A stretch of DNA of 64,000 bases from Symsagittifera roscoffensis (lineage: Eukaryota; Xenacoelomorpha; Acoela; Convolutidae): assembly GCF_963678635.1 (NCBI RefSeq), contig NC_087068.1, positions 6,851,907-6,915,906 of the forward strand. The letters are read 5' to 3'. Of the stretch, positions 36,848 through 47,700 are shown in pieces. Within the stretch, counting starts at the first letter, position 1. Every line of letters starts with the position of its first letter. Under the pieces are notes generated by a model. That model saw only the letters and a program-made list of their open reading frames with translations. It had not been told where the DNA came from and ran no database searches. The position numbers and the translations under genes are program-made.

Positions 36848-37703
36848 TGACAACCCAATCAGACATCCGGTTTGCTGCCTACAGTCCTTACACTCAAAGG
36901 ATTTGAAGTGAGACTTGGCATCGCAGCAAAGGAAACACATTGAAACAGACCAATGGCCATCTCGATGTTGAAGTATGCGTACAGATCCAAGTCACTAGGC
37001 ACTTCACACGAAGCCAAGCTTCATGCCACATCCGAACGAGGTTGGAGCATTGTTGCTCTCTACCTAACCAAATCAACACTCATCACAATTAATCAGAAAT
37101 CTTGATACGATCTCCCAAAATCGTGATCAACAACAACAGTTTAAGAATAAGTTCATATCGACGAGTCCAGTATCGTGGTCGTCCAAATCCGAACAACCGA
37201 TAACGGATAACAATCCTTCTTCCTAATCAAGGAAAACAAATGCTCGCAATTTCTAAAAGAAGAACGACATCATCCATCCTCAACTGCAATGGAATATTGA
37301 AAAACTAAAACTCTCTAAGCCCCGGATGGGTCGAGCCAGGTCTAAACTGGAATTTATTATTGGATATTATTATGATGTTTTATCTCTACAAAATATTGTA
37401 CACTAGCCAACCATACTCCATCAAACTAACAACCCACTTATTTGGAAGTGCTGAAACTACTTGTAGTTTCAGTACCAGAGCGATTTGAATTAAACTTAGA
37501 ACATAGTTGTCTTCTCCAGAGAGACCGACTGTGTACACTAGATCTATTGAGACTAGAAGATATCAGAGTAAGATTAAGATTGATATATATTAGACTAAGA
37601 TATTGCACGTTCTATCCGGCCGAAAATAAGATAGCGTGACAAACAGACGGTGTACATTATCTGAAATTACTCTATGAGTATAACCAAAAACTCTTAACTC
37701 TCA
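36848..37703 (+). repeat. E1 right LTR
   Basis: This aligns along its length with 16617-17420 (shared blocks GGATTT, ACAGATCC, CATCATCCATCCT, CGGATGGGT, TATCCGGCCGAAAATAAG and GCGTGAC) but with many substitutions and indels. It is much more diverged from the left LTR than the left LTR is from E2. Confidence 0.75.
37448..37475 (+). promoter_or_regulatory. LTR RNA hairpin, co-varied copy
   Basis: GTGCTGAAACTAC and GTAGTTTCAGTAC pair across TT. Relative to E2 a T-A pair has become C-G on both sides, and another pair has become G-U. Such paired changes indicate selection for the fold. Confidence 0.65.
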
Positions 37704-37909
37704 TGGGTTCAAATACAAAAGTCTCGCCTGTGATAACTTTTTGTAAAATTATGGGGTTGAGAGATGGCAGTTTGGCAATTTGGGAGAGTTGACGTGCTTT
37801 AAATTTTGCGCTTTAAGCTCGTAGGTGGAAACTTAAACCGATTAATTTTTTTAAAAGTAAGCAGCTTTGCGCCATATTTTTTGATCAAAACTAAGATGCC
37901 AGGCTTGAG

Positions 37910-38270
37910 TATTTTGGTTGCGGTTTGGATTCCGCATGCTTTGTTTCTGTAATCCGCAAAATTCGCATCGGATTCAGCAAGATTTCACACAGCCTCTGAA
38001 GTCAGATATCTGACGCTGTCGAAGGACAAGTGTATAAACACTAGTTGCTCGCATTTAGAATCGAGTGACAATGCGAATTCTGGAGAAAAATGCTAAACAA
38101 GATTTATTTTTGATTCTGCAGACAAGTGGATTTTTTCAATTGGATTGAATTGAAGGAAAAAATTTGTCAGTGGTTTCCGCAACCAATTTTTTAACTAGAT
38201 TCCACAATTTGCAAGTGGAGTCCGCAGTGAATTTTTCTTTTTGTCACTGGGCTCCACAAGCATATTTTTA
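37910..38270 (-). repeat. Degenerate GGAATCCACTGAC motif array, left arm
   Basis: Minus-strand copies occur at about 37925, 38105, 38165, 38200, 38220 and 38250. They match the plus-strand array at 45020-45260. Confidence 0.6.
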
Positions 38271-38526
38271 ATTGTTTCAACATGTGTTCGCGCGCACGCT
38301 TTTTTCATATCACCTGATTTTTTTAGGTTGATGAGTATTTCCACCAGTGAATGCTTAATTTCATTTCACGTGATTTAAATTTTTGTCAGCAAATGAGACA
38401 ATTATGAACCTCGAAGTTTTTCCCGAAGTCTTTTTCCATTTCATTGACCTTTTAAAGGATGACCAATTTACACCTCATTTTGCCTCTCCTTAAAAGACTA
38501 TTATTCTCTATCTCTTTTTCCCCTCG

Positions 38527-38565
38527 CCTTCAGCATTGATGACAATTGTCTTACAGACTGAGGGG
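38527..38565. repeat. CTTCAGC/CTGAGG imperfect hairpin, left copy
   Basis: In reverse complement this aligns with the hairpins at 42625-42666 and 44698-44735, including the loop ACAATTGTC and the flank GTCTCTTCATGTTACA. The stem is partly eroded. Confidence 0.5.
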
Positions 38566-38940
38566 TGACTGTAACATGAAGAGACATATCTCACTCTTTT
38601 GTTTAATCGCGCGGCACAATTATCTCGTCGAAAATTCAAAAACAACTATACAAAAATTTCCAAAACATCATTGCAAAATTTGAACAAAAAAATAAAATTC
38701 TAAAAAATTTTTGAATAACACATTTTAATCGAAGTTTAATTAAGCAAATTACTTATTTAAACTATTTAAAACTGTTGAAACAAACTACCCGCACTAATTT
38801 AACGCTTATTAGGATTATAACTTTGAATTATAGCTTGTACTCGGTCGCTTAGAACAGTTGGTTAAACAAATGACTCAAATATATTGTAATCTCGAAGTGG
38901 AGGTAAAAGTTTCAATTCTTGCGCATATATACGAAGCCCC

Positions 38941-39123
38941 CCCCCCATCGATCTGCCTCCGAATACGCTACACTCTTGTCGCCTCCGCCAGGATCCAGAT
39001 GCACCTCCAAATGATACTCCCCTTAAATTGTTGGTGCAGAGCCCAAAAAACCCAACGGTTTTTCCACCTAAAACTTTAAAGACTGATCAACTCGACTATA
39101 AAAAACCCAAAGACTTCGATTGA
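38941..39123 (+). other. Possible coding exon remnant, Pro-rich
   Basis: A 60-codon open frame ends in TGA with many Pro, Asp and Lys codons (for example DPDAPPND and FPPKTLKTD). There is no ATG within it and a C-run precedes it. It could be an exon or a pseudogene piece. I do not recognise it. Confidence 0.2.
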
Positions 39124-41215
39124 AACAATCTATTGTTTAGGTCATCAAAAAAGTTTTTTTTTATCAGCGCAAGGTATCTGTTCAACCAATACTCGTGTGA
39201 AAAACCTGGATGAGCTAAATTTAAAAGAATTGAAAATCTCGATTAAATTTTTCATAAAACTTTTTTTGAATCATATAGAATCGTTCCAAGTCGCTTGTCT
39301 CAAAGGGTTGTTTTTTTGTCAAGGATTTGAAGTGAGAGTTCTACCCCGAGAAATTCCTGCAGTATAGTGAAATTGAATGAGTAGTAGGTAGCTCGGTATT
39401 GATAATTTGCAAAATCTACCAAAACACCAGGCAGATTTTCAAAAAAAGAAAAGTTGCAAATGCTTCCCCTAAAATAGAAACTGCCGTACCTAATTTTATG
39501 AAAACCAAAATCTCGGGCATGCAAAAATGTAGACTCCTCGGACCACCTGTTCTTAGCGATAATGCTTCCCGGAAGTGCAAATAGCCCTATTAGAACTCGC
39601 TAACTAGCTGTTGGAGTAGAACCAAAACCTGGTATGTCGTAGACCTGGTTGAGGGAAGCTGAAGTTTAGAACCCCAGTCCGCCTGGACCGCTAATTCCGA
39701 TATGATGCCCTATGCAATTAGTCCTCCATGACTAGTGATTGTAGGGGGTTTAAATTTTGAGATATCATAGGCAGCGACAAGGTATATCATGTATAGTAAT
39801 ATGAACCGAATCCGGCGGTTAGACGAGAAGTTATCACCGTTTCGAAAAAAAACACACCTTTCAAACCGGAAAAAGGCAATTTACGCAAAATATTGAGGTG
39901 TGTGGGTATATAAAATTTATTGCGACAAGAGACACTAGAATCCAAACATAAAAAACAACCCTTTGTGAGTGAAACCCCTCCGACGGCTCCTTCCGGTGTT
40001 AGTAGCTTTTTGCCGGGAAAAGTGATTATAGACCTTAGATTTGCGATAACTTGGGAAAAATCATTGGGATATGAAAAAACAACATTGTAGGTAGGACCCA
40101 TATGGGATTCCTAACCCGGCAAAGAAAGATTGTCTCCAAGTGAGGGCAGGATGACCTTGAAACAAAACATGGGCGTTTAGGACCAGAATTGCAAAAAAAC
40201 CTCGGTTTAACACCAGAAAATGTTGTATATACCCAGCCCGACCCCTTGGAATTGAAAAGTAATTAGGAGGAAACCTAACTATTGGTAAATGAAGCAGAAG
40301 GTGAAAAGTATCTAGCTAAAACATAGAAAGCTTAAGATAGCTAGATTGGGCGGAATAGTCACTAAGCTCACCGGAGGTGACTTTTTGGCACAATTTGATC
40401 CCTAATAAGCGCATTACAGTACCCTAATAGCTAGGTGATTGAGATTACTAGAGTGTACATATTGGAGTCTAGGATGCTTGGATTAAAGTAGCGACCCATA
40501 GAAAAGGTTTCCGCCTACCCTCGAAAGGTCGGAACGTTAATGGATAACTAAATTATAACCTAGGGAGATTCATTAGTTAAACATGACTTTTCCTACAGGC
40601 AAAATTAGACTTGATAATTGCACAAATTAGTTTGAGACACTCGTAATAGTCTTGGAGTTTAAAACTTGACAAGAAGAGTATCGTCTGAGGAAAGATTCAG
40701 TTAATATCCTGTGAAAGCGGTATTCAAGTAGATTTCATTACTTCAAGAGACGAGATGACTCTAAGTATAACTAAAACACAAATAGACAAAAATTTGAAAC
40801 GATTATCAAACAGCCCACTCCTAGGCAGAACAGTTTTAGCTACTAGTGAGAGTAGTTGATTTCTCAGAGGTAGACAACAATGATTTTTCAAGTCAAAGAA
40901 CTCAGTTAAAGCACCTCAAAGGAAGAGTGATCCGTGGTAGCTCTTTTAAGTTTAGCAGGTCAAATTGAGTAGTTGTGTGGAATTACTGTGTGTATTTTGT
41001 TCGAGAGAGAAGTGTTGGTGAAGTTGCTTGGGAGTTGAGTTAGTAATTAGGAGTTTGTTCTGATTAACTGCTGACCCCTTGCTTTGACTAGATCATTAGT
41101 TGTCATTCTGGCCGCTTGAAGCCTTCTGTATTTGGAACTGTTTCATGTGATTTCAATTGCCATTAGGTTTTCCTGCGATCGTATTAAGAGGACAATAAGC
41201 CCAAAGAGCAGTACA
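39124..41215. other. Gene-poor interval
   Basis: I find no convincing gene, RNA gene or clear repeat. The part from about 39590 to 41100 is less AT-rich and could be an unrecognised LTR or regulatory stretch before the short ORF at 41216. Confidence 0.4.
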
Positions 41216-41359
41216 ATGAAGGGGAAAGTAACAGAATACAGTACGGAACAGTTGCGCTTACTTAACCCTTTCGAGATTGTGGATAGTTGTGAAACTCAGT
41301 CCCCCGCTGAATTCATTACCCAAAGTAAGAATGCCGTTAAGTTAGAGTGTGTGAATTGA
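41216..41359 (+). CDS. Short ORF of unknown function (47 residues)
   Basis: An ATG opens a 47-codon frame with balanced codons (MKGKVTEYSTEQLRLLNPF at the start) and a TGA stop. The clean start and composition look more coding-like than the flanks. It may be the first exon or the beginning of a truncated element gene. No family is recognised. Confidence 0.25.
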   Translation: MKGKVTEYSTEQLRLLNPFEIVDSCETQSPAEFITQSKNAVKLECVN

Positions 41360-42041
41360 ACTAGATAAGCAATCACCTGAAACTACAGATCGTATGCTTA
41401 TGATCATGTTCAAACAGGATAAAAAAAATAACAAAAACAAACAAGGTGACAGTTTTCTCAAGCTTCCGACTAACTCGCAAAGGAAGTGGACGACAGCCCC
41501 TCAGGCACAGGAGGGTTAGTGGCTCTTGCAGAGACTCGAACCTGACACCGTCTACAAAGCAACGGATTTTACGGATAAATGTTTGAGCCCTTGTTCGAAT
41601 TAACTTTTGACTTGTTTGGACAAACTGTTACTAAGAGTCAGCTGCAGCGGAAGAAATATGTGCATTATAGGAAAATATGTGCGGACCAATAAGCAGAATG
41701 AGTTAAGTGCAGAATGGGTCTAATAGAAGAAAAACACAAAACTATTTACTTTTGCAAGCTAATCGTGCTATTATATTTATTTAGTTTACCGATTGGCTTA
41801 TAGAAGTTAATGTTTTTCTATGTTTCTGCTCTAAGACCCATTATTCTCTTAGACCAGTCTGCTTTTTGATCGGCCACCGCATTTTAGCTATGATTCAGGA
41901 TTGATGCAGCGGAAAAAGTAAAAAGAGTATACTAAATTTACAGCTGCTATTGTTCGTAGCTGCTTGTTCACTTCAAACCGAGTTAAAATATGTTTCATTT
42001 GTTTATAATTGGAGTACGTACTGTTGTCGCCTGTTTTTCTA

Positions 42042-42498
42042 GGGTGCCGGACATCAAGCCGACGGGACTTCAAGCCGAATCGTAAAATTAGGGACTTCAA
42101 GCCGAATAGTTCCTTATAAACTAGTGAAATATGATTAATTTGAAAACCATTTTGAAGAGTTTCCGAATTTCATGATCTTTCTTCACAAGTTATTGGCGTT
42201 TTCATAAAATTTAAGCCTTCAAATGATGTTTCGGAAAGTTGGAAAGTAAAACATGGTTGAAGGCATTTTTCAAGTTTATAATTTATGCATTTCAAAAACC
42301 GGCTGATGTTATTAACGGATGCCAATCACAAGCGGTGCATTGTCATGAATAACGTTTATTATGGGCTAAACTTGCCAAAATTTTTGAAAAATAACGTTTT
42401 ACAGATGATAAAATAGTGTTTTGAGGTGCTTGTAAAAATTTAATTTCGGCTTGAAGTCCCTTCGGCTTGAAGTCCCGTCGGCTTGTTGTCCTAGACCC
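42042..42498. mobile_element. 457-bp inverted-repeat transposon (MITE) with 9-bp target duplication
   Basis: The left end GGGTGCCGGACATCAAGCCG and the reverse-complemented right end GGGTCTAGGACAACAAGCCG continue as the shared GACGGGACTTCAAGCCGAA, giving a terminal inverted repeat of about 40 bp. The subterminal motif GGGACTTCAAGCCGAA is repeated on each side. GTTTTTCTA flanks both ends (42033-42041 and 42499-42507). The paralogous repeat at about 44550-44575 lacks the element. No coding capacity. A 9-bp duplication fits Mutator-like elements, but the superfamily is inferred. Confidence 0.85.
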
Positions 42499-42624
42499 GT
42501 TTTTCTATACTTTCCAAAAAGTGACAGAAAAGTTTCTCAAATTAATCGTTCAGTTCCTCAAAAAATTTCTTTGAGGGGATATTTTTTGCTGTTAAACTAA
42601 TGACAAGTCTCTTCACGTTGCATT

Positions 42625-42666
42625 CCCTCTCAGCAATTACTACAGTTGTCTTAATTGCTGAAGGGG
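42625..42666. repeat. CAGCAATTA hairpin
   Basis: CAGCAATTA and TAATTGCTG form a perfect 9-bp stem around a 12-base loop holding ACAGTTGTC. Partial further copies follow within 120 bases. It is related to 44698-44735. Confidence 0.65.
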
Positions 42667-42848
42667 CAGGAGGCCCCTCCAGCAACTAAGACAATATTCT
42701 TGAAAAATGAGGCTCTCCCTAGCTCTTAAGACAACTGACCTAAATGCTGAGGGTTGCCTTATCTCATCCATTCAATTTAATTAGCAGCAAAACTATATAG
42801 TCAAAAACATAATTATGCGGTAACAAAAACATACTCAAAACAAAAATC

Positions 42849-42944
42849 ATGAAAAATTTTACGAAATTGACTGCAGCGGCCAGCGTCGGTTATCTCGCTG
42901 TGGCTGTCGCTGGTAATCAGGGTGTCTCTCAGAGCCTCTTCTAA
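42849..42944 (+). CDS. Short ORF with signal-peptide-like start (31 residues)
   Basis: ATG, basic residues, then the hydrophobic stretch AAASVGYLAVAVAG and a plausible cleavage site look like a secretion signal. The stop follows after 31 codons. GTCGCTG then GTAATC inside the frame could be a splice donor, which would make this a first exon. A TATATAG stretch lies about 60 bases upstream. No downstream exon was identified. Confidence 0.3.
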   Translation: MKNFTKLTAAASVGYLAVAVAGNQGVSQSLF

Positions 42945-43702
42945 CGTTGGGGATAATGTTGTCTCCCGCAAGCTATTTTCGAACCTTATTCAATCTTCAT
43001 CAGTTTGAGGGGTTCCCTGAGGCGACAGGATGAACAAAGAGTCACTGTTACTCCGTTAGCTTTATATCCCTTGGTCGAATCTGCTACTGGCGAACGGGAG
43101 TGCTAAGTAACCAAAAAAAGATTCCCTAATTTTAAACTTTCTTGTTTACTCACAATAGGAACGTAAATAGATTCAAAAATAAGTATGCGCTCAGACAATT
43201 CATTTCAGCAGTTAAAACAACAGCCCCTGTTATTTGATGTCCAAACTTACACACTTTCTAAGTTTAGTTAAAGATTAGTTAAAGTTTAGTTAAAGTTCTT
43301 TTTTACAAAAACTACATACGAGGATGAGACAAGTCGATTCATCAGTTAAGTTCTCAACAATTGCTATATGGCGGTGAAAAAAAAAATCAAAAACGTAAGG
43401 TTGATTTCCATTGAGTTCTTTCCGAGTCATTTTATTTTTTGGTTTTTTTTTCAAATTTAAAATTAGGAGCATTTAAAAGTTGATTACAACGTTGTTACCT
43501 GAATTTTGACTTTTTTTGTCACTGGTGTAGTGTTAGAAATGCTACCATATTCTAAAAGGCTATTGAAGATTCGAATGGACTATTTTCAATAAAAAGACGG
43601 CTCATTCACTACAAGACGAACACTGTAAAACACTGCAAAAAAGCTTAAATCAAAACTTCGCCAACGTGTTTGTTGAATTTAGGTGAAATGATTTTTCTAA
43701 AA

Positions 43703-44208
43703 CAGTCCCATATGTAAAAAGAGCGTACAATAACTTTTGAAGAATGTCCCAGGTTTAAAATTTTCACATTCGACTACAAAAACACGATTTTAAGCATTCG
43801 ATCGTAACCTGCTATGATTCGAGTAAGCAAGAGTCGTACCATTTCCAAATCAGAACATGATCTGTTCGACAAATTAAAGTGTGAAAAAATATGACTCAGA
43901 CGAATTCAAAATAACTGAACTTTCCTATTAAAATTTTGTGAAAAACTTATTTGAAAAGTCCCACATGCAAAAAAAGTGTGTACAATGTTTTTTTGAAGAA
44001 TGTCCCAGGTTTAAAATTTTCACATTCGAATACAGAAAACACGATTTTAAGCATTCGATCGAATCCTGCTATGATTCGAGTAAGCAAGAATTGAACCATT
44101 TTTAAAATCAGAACATGATCTGTTCGACCGATAAAAGTGTGAAAAAATGTGACTGAGACAAATTCAAAATAACTGAACTTTTCGATTAAAATTTTGTGAA
44201 AAACTTCA
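43703..44208 (+). repeat. Tandem duplication, two copies of about 253 bp
   Basis: The sequence from GTCCCATATG at 43705 recurs from GTCCCACATG at 43958, including the shared blocks GAAGAATGTCCCAGGTTTAA, CACGATTTTAAGCATTCGAT and CAGAACATGATCTGTTCGAC. The copies differ at scattered bases. Non-coding. Confidence 0.85.
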
Positions 44209-44213
44209 TGAAT

Positions 44214-44790
44214 CATGTGCTTATGATCATGTTCAAGTGGGTTTTTCTTATTAACAATACGAAAATGTGGCAGTTTTCTGACTAACTAGCGAAAGAAAAC
44301 AAAGTTAATTTACCGATTAGCTTATCAAAAATTTTATTCTTCAGATTTTCTGCTCTTGAACCCATCCTGCTCTTAGAACATTCTGTTTTTTGACTGGCCA
44401 CCACATTATAGCTATGCTCCAAACAAACTGCAGCGGCAAAATTAAATAGAGTAGACTACATTTACAGCTGCTATAGTTTGTAGCTGCTTGTTCATTTTAA
44501 AACGGAGTTAAAACCTGTCTCGTTCGTTCATAAAGTGGAATAAGTATGGTGGTCGCTTAGTTCTTTCTACATTCTAAAACATAACAAAAAAGGTTTCTTG
44601 AGTTGGTCATTTCTTTCAGCATTGTTTTTTTTGACGGGGTAGTTTTTGCTGCTAGATCAATAATTAAGTGAGGCAAAACCCTTAACGTTACAATCACCCC
44701 TCAGCAGTTAGTACAGTTATCTTAACTGCTGAGGGTGTAGGAGGCTCCCCTTAGCAATTACAATAATTGTCCTAAATGCCGGGGTTAACC
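44214..44790 (+). repeat. Diverged direct repeat, copy 2
   Basis: Partner of 41385-42780, serving as the empty-site version for the inverted-repeat transposon. It begins right after the 253-bp tandem duplication and ends in the hairpins. Confidence 0.65.
44698..44735. repeat. CCCTCAGCAGTTA perfect hairpin
   Basis: CCCTCAGCAGTTA and TAACTGCTGAGGG form a 13-bp perfect stem with a 12-base loop. Relative to 42625-42666 one A-T pair is G-C here. A degenerate second hairpin follows at about 44757-44780. Confidence 0.75.
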
Positions 44791-45019
44791 ATGAATGGAA
44801 TTTTTTCATTAGCGAAAAAGGGAGTGATAAATGTGGGAGTTTAGGTCTTAATAAAAAGGGGGACAATCAATATGTTTTAATTGCCCATTTTGCTGATATA
44901 ATTTGTCTTCGTGAACCTAAATATAACGGATTTGTATTCAAAATTGAAGGGGGCATGTTCAACACACAACATACAATTCAGGTGATGCAAAAATTGGTCC
45001 ATTACAAGATGCAAACAAT

Positions 45020-45260
45020 TTTTTAAATGGGCTAGTAGAATCCAGTGACACAAAGAAAAATTGATTGCGAACTCCAATGACAAACAGAGGAATCCAGTGA
45101 CCAAAAGAATGAAATGACGGCTGAATCCACTAACGAATAATGGGATCCAGTGACTTTTAATGGAACCCGCTTCAACGGGCAAAACACGTTTGTTTGTGGA
45201 ATCCACCGACAAAAAATAACTTGTCGGCGTTTTGTGCAGGGATTATTGGATTGTGGAATC
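45020..45260 (+). repeat. Degenerate GGAATCCACTGAC motif array, right arm
   Basis: At least seven plus-strand copies of a roughly 20-bp motif near TGTGGAATCCACTGACAAA are spaced irregularly over 240 bases. They mirror the left arm. Confidence 0.65.
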
Positions 45261-45265
45261 CACTG

Positions 45266-47100
45266 ACAAAGGTCTAACAACAAAGTATTTCTTATACTAA
45301 AATTATTAAAAAAACAACAAATTTTGGAAATTCGGAGCAAAAACTACTGTTTCAACCTTATGCTGTTCTCAATTCTTTCTCAATAATTTCAAAATTTGTT
45401 CGTATTTTTCATAGTCTCAGGAGCTGCTGATGCCATGAGCTCAAAATGAGATCCATTTTTTAACAGTATTCAGAAATGTTGATGCCTTGAGCTCAAAATT
45501 CTATCAAATATTTAATATTTTTTAGTCTGAAGAGAGGTTGACGGCATGAGCTCAAAACCAGAACATATTAAAATCTAGTAGCTCAAAACTAGTAAATATG
45601 TAACGTATATACGTATTTGGTTTTATATTTTATATTTATATATATTTGTACATAAGTAATCTATAATTTTGTAGTGTTTGAGGTATAAAATGTTTTTCTT
45701 AGTCGGCTTTTTTTTCCAAAAATCACATAACTTGGTTTAACATTTGAAACATTCATTTGTTCATGAATGAATTTTCAAAATTAAAATTTTCAATATCAAA
45801 CTATGCAAATTAAATGACGAGTTTTTTCGGACTTTTCAATAATCCAAAAAAGCAATGCAAAACTAAGACCATTTGAGGCAACAAAAAGTGAGCTCAAAAT
45901 AACTTGTATGGAAAAAAAGATGCATGCAAAAAATGCTAATCGATGCTGAGTTTTCTTTACACACACTTGCAGTTCACCAGCTTTTGTTTTTGTATGAACG
46001 CAATTAGTGTTTTTAAGCTAAGACAAACCTAAATCGGCAAAAAACAGGTCACTTTTACCAAACACATTTTTTCAAAAAACTTTGAACTTTGTCTGTGTGA
46101 AAATCAAATATTAACTTTACATGGCAAACCATCGAATACATTTTATCTATACCTTAAATGCTACTTAGACTGTGTGTTTTCTTATGTTATAAAATTTTCG
46201 GTTATTGGTGTTTTCGGAGATAACGCAAAATTCCAAAACTGAACTCTTAATTTTTTTTTATTTTTCATTTATGGAAAAAAAGGAATATAAAACCATTTTA
46301 GAGTTAGCCGGATGTTTCAGGGCTCGGCCCCGATACATGTAGTCATTTTGGTTTCTTGCTAGTTTCTCTCGGCGGCCGTTATTTCCGTAGAAACATATAA
46401 AAAATACCACTCTAAACAAAGGAGGTAGCGGCAAGGTGCTCAAACGACGCAACCCCAAATTGATATAAAAGAATGCTTTGCTTACCTGCTTAACTAAAAC
46501 TAGTTAGAATGGATTATGAAAAATGTTCAATTTGTGATAATATTGTTTCAATTTGATCAATCAGAAATCCTTCATTGACCAAGTTTGACAAAACAGTAAA
46601 AAGAAAGTGTAATGAACACTCAAAATACTTAATACTCTGAGCTTTTGATATATAAAAACGATTTGGCTCAACAAAAGCACTGTTCTTTTTTCGTTTGCGA
46701 ATGAGACAGTATGGTTGTTATTTCTGAGATATTGTTCACATAGAAAAAATGCAATGATCAGCTGCTGGTGTCATGTCAAGCCGAACAGACTTCTTTTTGA
46801 AAAAGGACTGTTAGCAACAAAAATGGAATCGATTGGGGGCGGCCATACGTATCAACTGGGATAATCAGCCTTGTACCATTGGCCGAACTGGGATAACCCG
46901 CCTTGTACTAGTTAGTACAGGCCAGTAATAATTAGTGCAAGGCAGTGGCATGCGCAGAATTTCTTCTAGGGGGAAGGGGGCGGTTTTTCGAAAAAAAAAC
47001 TGGAACTTTTCAAACCTTTTTTTATAGATCGACTAGTTTAATTTTCCGAGCTTTCCGAAAAAACTACAAGGACCCTGTGTTGTCAAAAAACGGGCAAAAA
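45266..47100. other. Gene-poor AT-rich interval with short repeats
   Basis: Three degenerate copies of TTGATGCCATGAGCTCAAAA lie at about 45425-45560, and a pair of AACTGGGATAA...CCTTGTAC motifs at about 46855-46910. An AT run at 45600-45660 includes the palindrome ACGTATATACGT. I see no gene. Confidence 0.5.
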
Positions 47101-47139
47101 ATGCGTTTCTGAGTACTTTTGACCAAAAAATTGCGTTTT

Positions 47140-47697
47140 TTCGGCGCGCGCTCTTACGTCAAAATTAGTTATATTGGCGCCGAATCCGTCTTTGAAAAAC
47201 TATTGAGGTTGGTCAGCCAAAATTTGACGCTGTAAATTTATGCCAAAAGGGGACCCTTTGGAAAAACTTGGCAACCAGAATTGCAAGCGTTTTTTGGTCT
47301 CGAAGGTCTGAAAATGGCGAATCTTGGTCTCAAAAGAGTGGAGATACCAAATATGGGTTGCAATAAGGCCAACTGCATCCAAGTTGGCGTTGAAAGCCGC
47401 AATGAACTGTTTCTTGCGCGCGCCGTCTCCGCCTTGGTCGCGAAAGTCACGCCGCCTCCGCCTTGGTGGCAGAAAGTTGCGCCCCCTCAATTTCGGTAAA
47501 GAAAATGTGGAAATGAGTGCGTTTAGTCGAGCCGTTTGCGCCGTTTTTTGAGTCGCAATGGTTGCGCCGTATCCACCTCGGCCGAAAAGGTCGCGAGGAA
47601 TTATTTTCGGTCGCACCGTCCTCGCCTTGGTATGGAATTTCGCACCAACACCACCTCCGTCGCGAAAGCCAGGAGAATTTTTTTTGGGTCACACTGT
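47140..47697. repeat. GC-rich degenerate repeat abutting E2
   Basis: Recurrent CGCCTCCGCCTTGG / GTCGCGAAA-type pieces make this much more GC-rich than its surroundings. Open frames on several strands are by-products of the repeat. The E2 LTR homology starts abruptly at its right edge. Confidence 0.55.
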
Positions 47698-47700
47698 TGA

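Larger units (their letters stand above)
16617..37703 (+). mobile_element. E1: old Gypsy-type LTR retroelement carrying a dynamin-like gene
   Basis: Similar LTRs bound the region (16617-17420 and 36848-37703). Inside lie decayed equivalents of every E2 gene in the same order: ORF1, leader hairpins, ORF2, gag, pol, small basic ORF, envelope-like region and 3' gene. Stops and frameshifts are dense, so the element is dead. The length of about 21 kb includes about 2.3 kb of foreign sequence with a GTPase gene. The exact outer LTR ends are uncertain because the copies diverge there and the left side abuts a gap. No convincing target-site duplication was found. Confidence 0.8.
41385..42780 (+). repeat. 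Diverged direct repeat, copy 1
   Basis: This aligns with 44214-44790: shared GTGCTTATGATCATGTTCAA-like start, GGCCACC, TACAGCTGCTAT and GTAGCTGCTTGTTCA blocks, and the CAGCARTTA hairpin near the end. Copy 1 is longer mainly because of the inserted 457-bp element at 42042-42498 and extra sequence near 41460-41760. Confidence 0.65.
37910..45265. mobile_element. Putative large DNA transposon with long divergent inverted repeats
   Basis: The left arm (about 37910-38620) read in reverse matches the right arm (about 44560-45265) in order: a CCCTCAGC-type hairpin, a CAGGTGAT block, then an array of degenerate TGTGGAATCCACTGACAAA motifs. A run such as GTGACAAAAAGAAAAATT has its partner at about 45034-45063. 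No transposase is recognisable inside, so it would be non-autonomous or decayed. Outer ends and target duplication are not resolved. Confidence 0.45.

Noticed and set aside
39787-40101. 104-residue minus-strand frame
   Set aside because: Isolated, no motif, no neighbouring exons and no conservation evidence in the window.
41041-41215. Primer-binding site TGGCCGCTTGAAGCC and LTR before the ORF at 41216
   Set aside because: The TGG start is suggestive, but no matching LTR pair or downstream gag/pol was found.
45020-45260. CRISPR-like array of short repeats
   Set aside because: Repeats are degenerate, irregularly spaced and mirrored at 37910-38270. The window is eukaryotic, so transposon subterminal repeats fit better.
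47200-47616. 138-residue minus-strand frame and overlapping plus-strand frames
   Set aside because: They are by-products of a GC-rich repeat with few stops, open on several frames at once.
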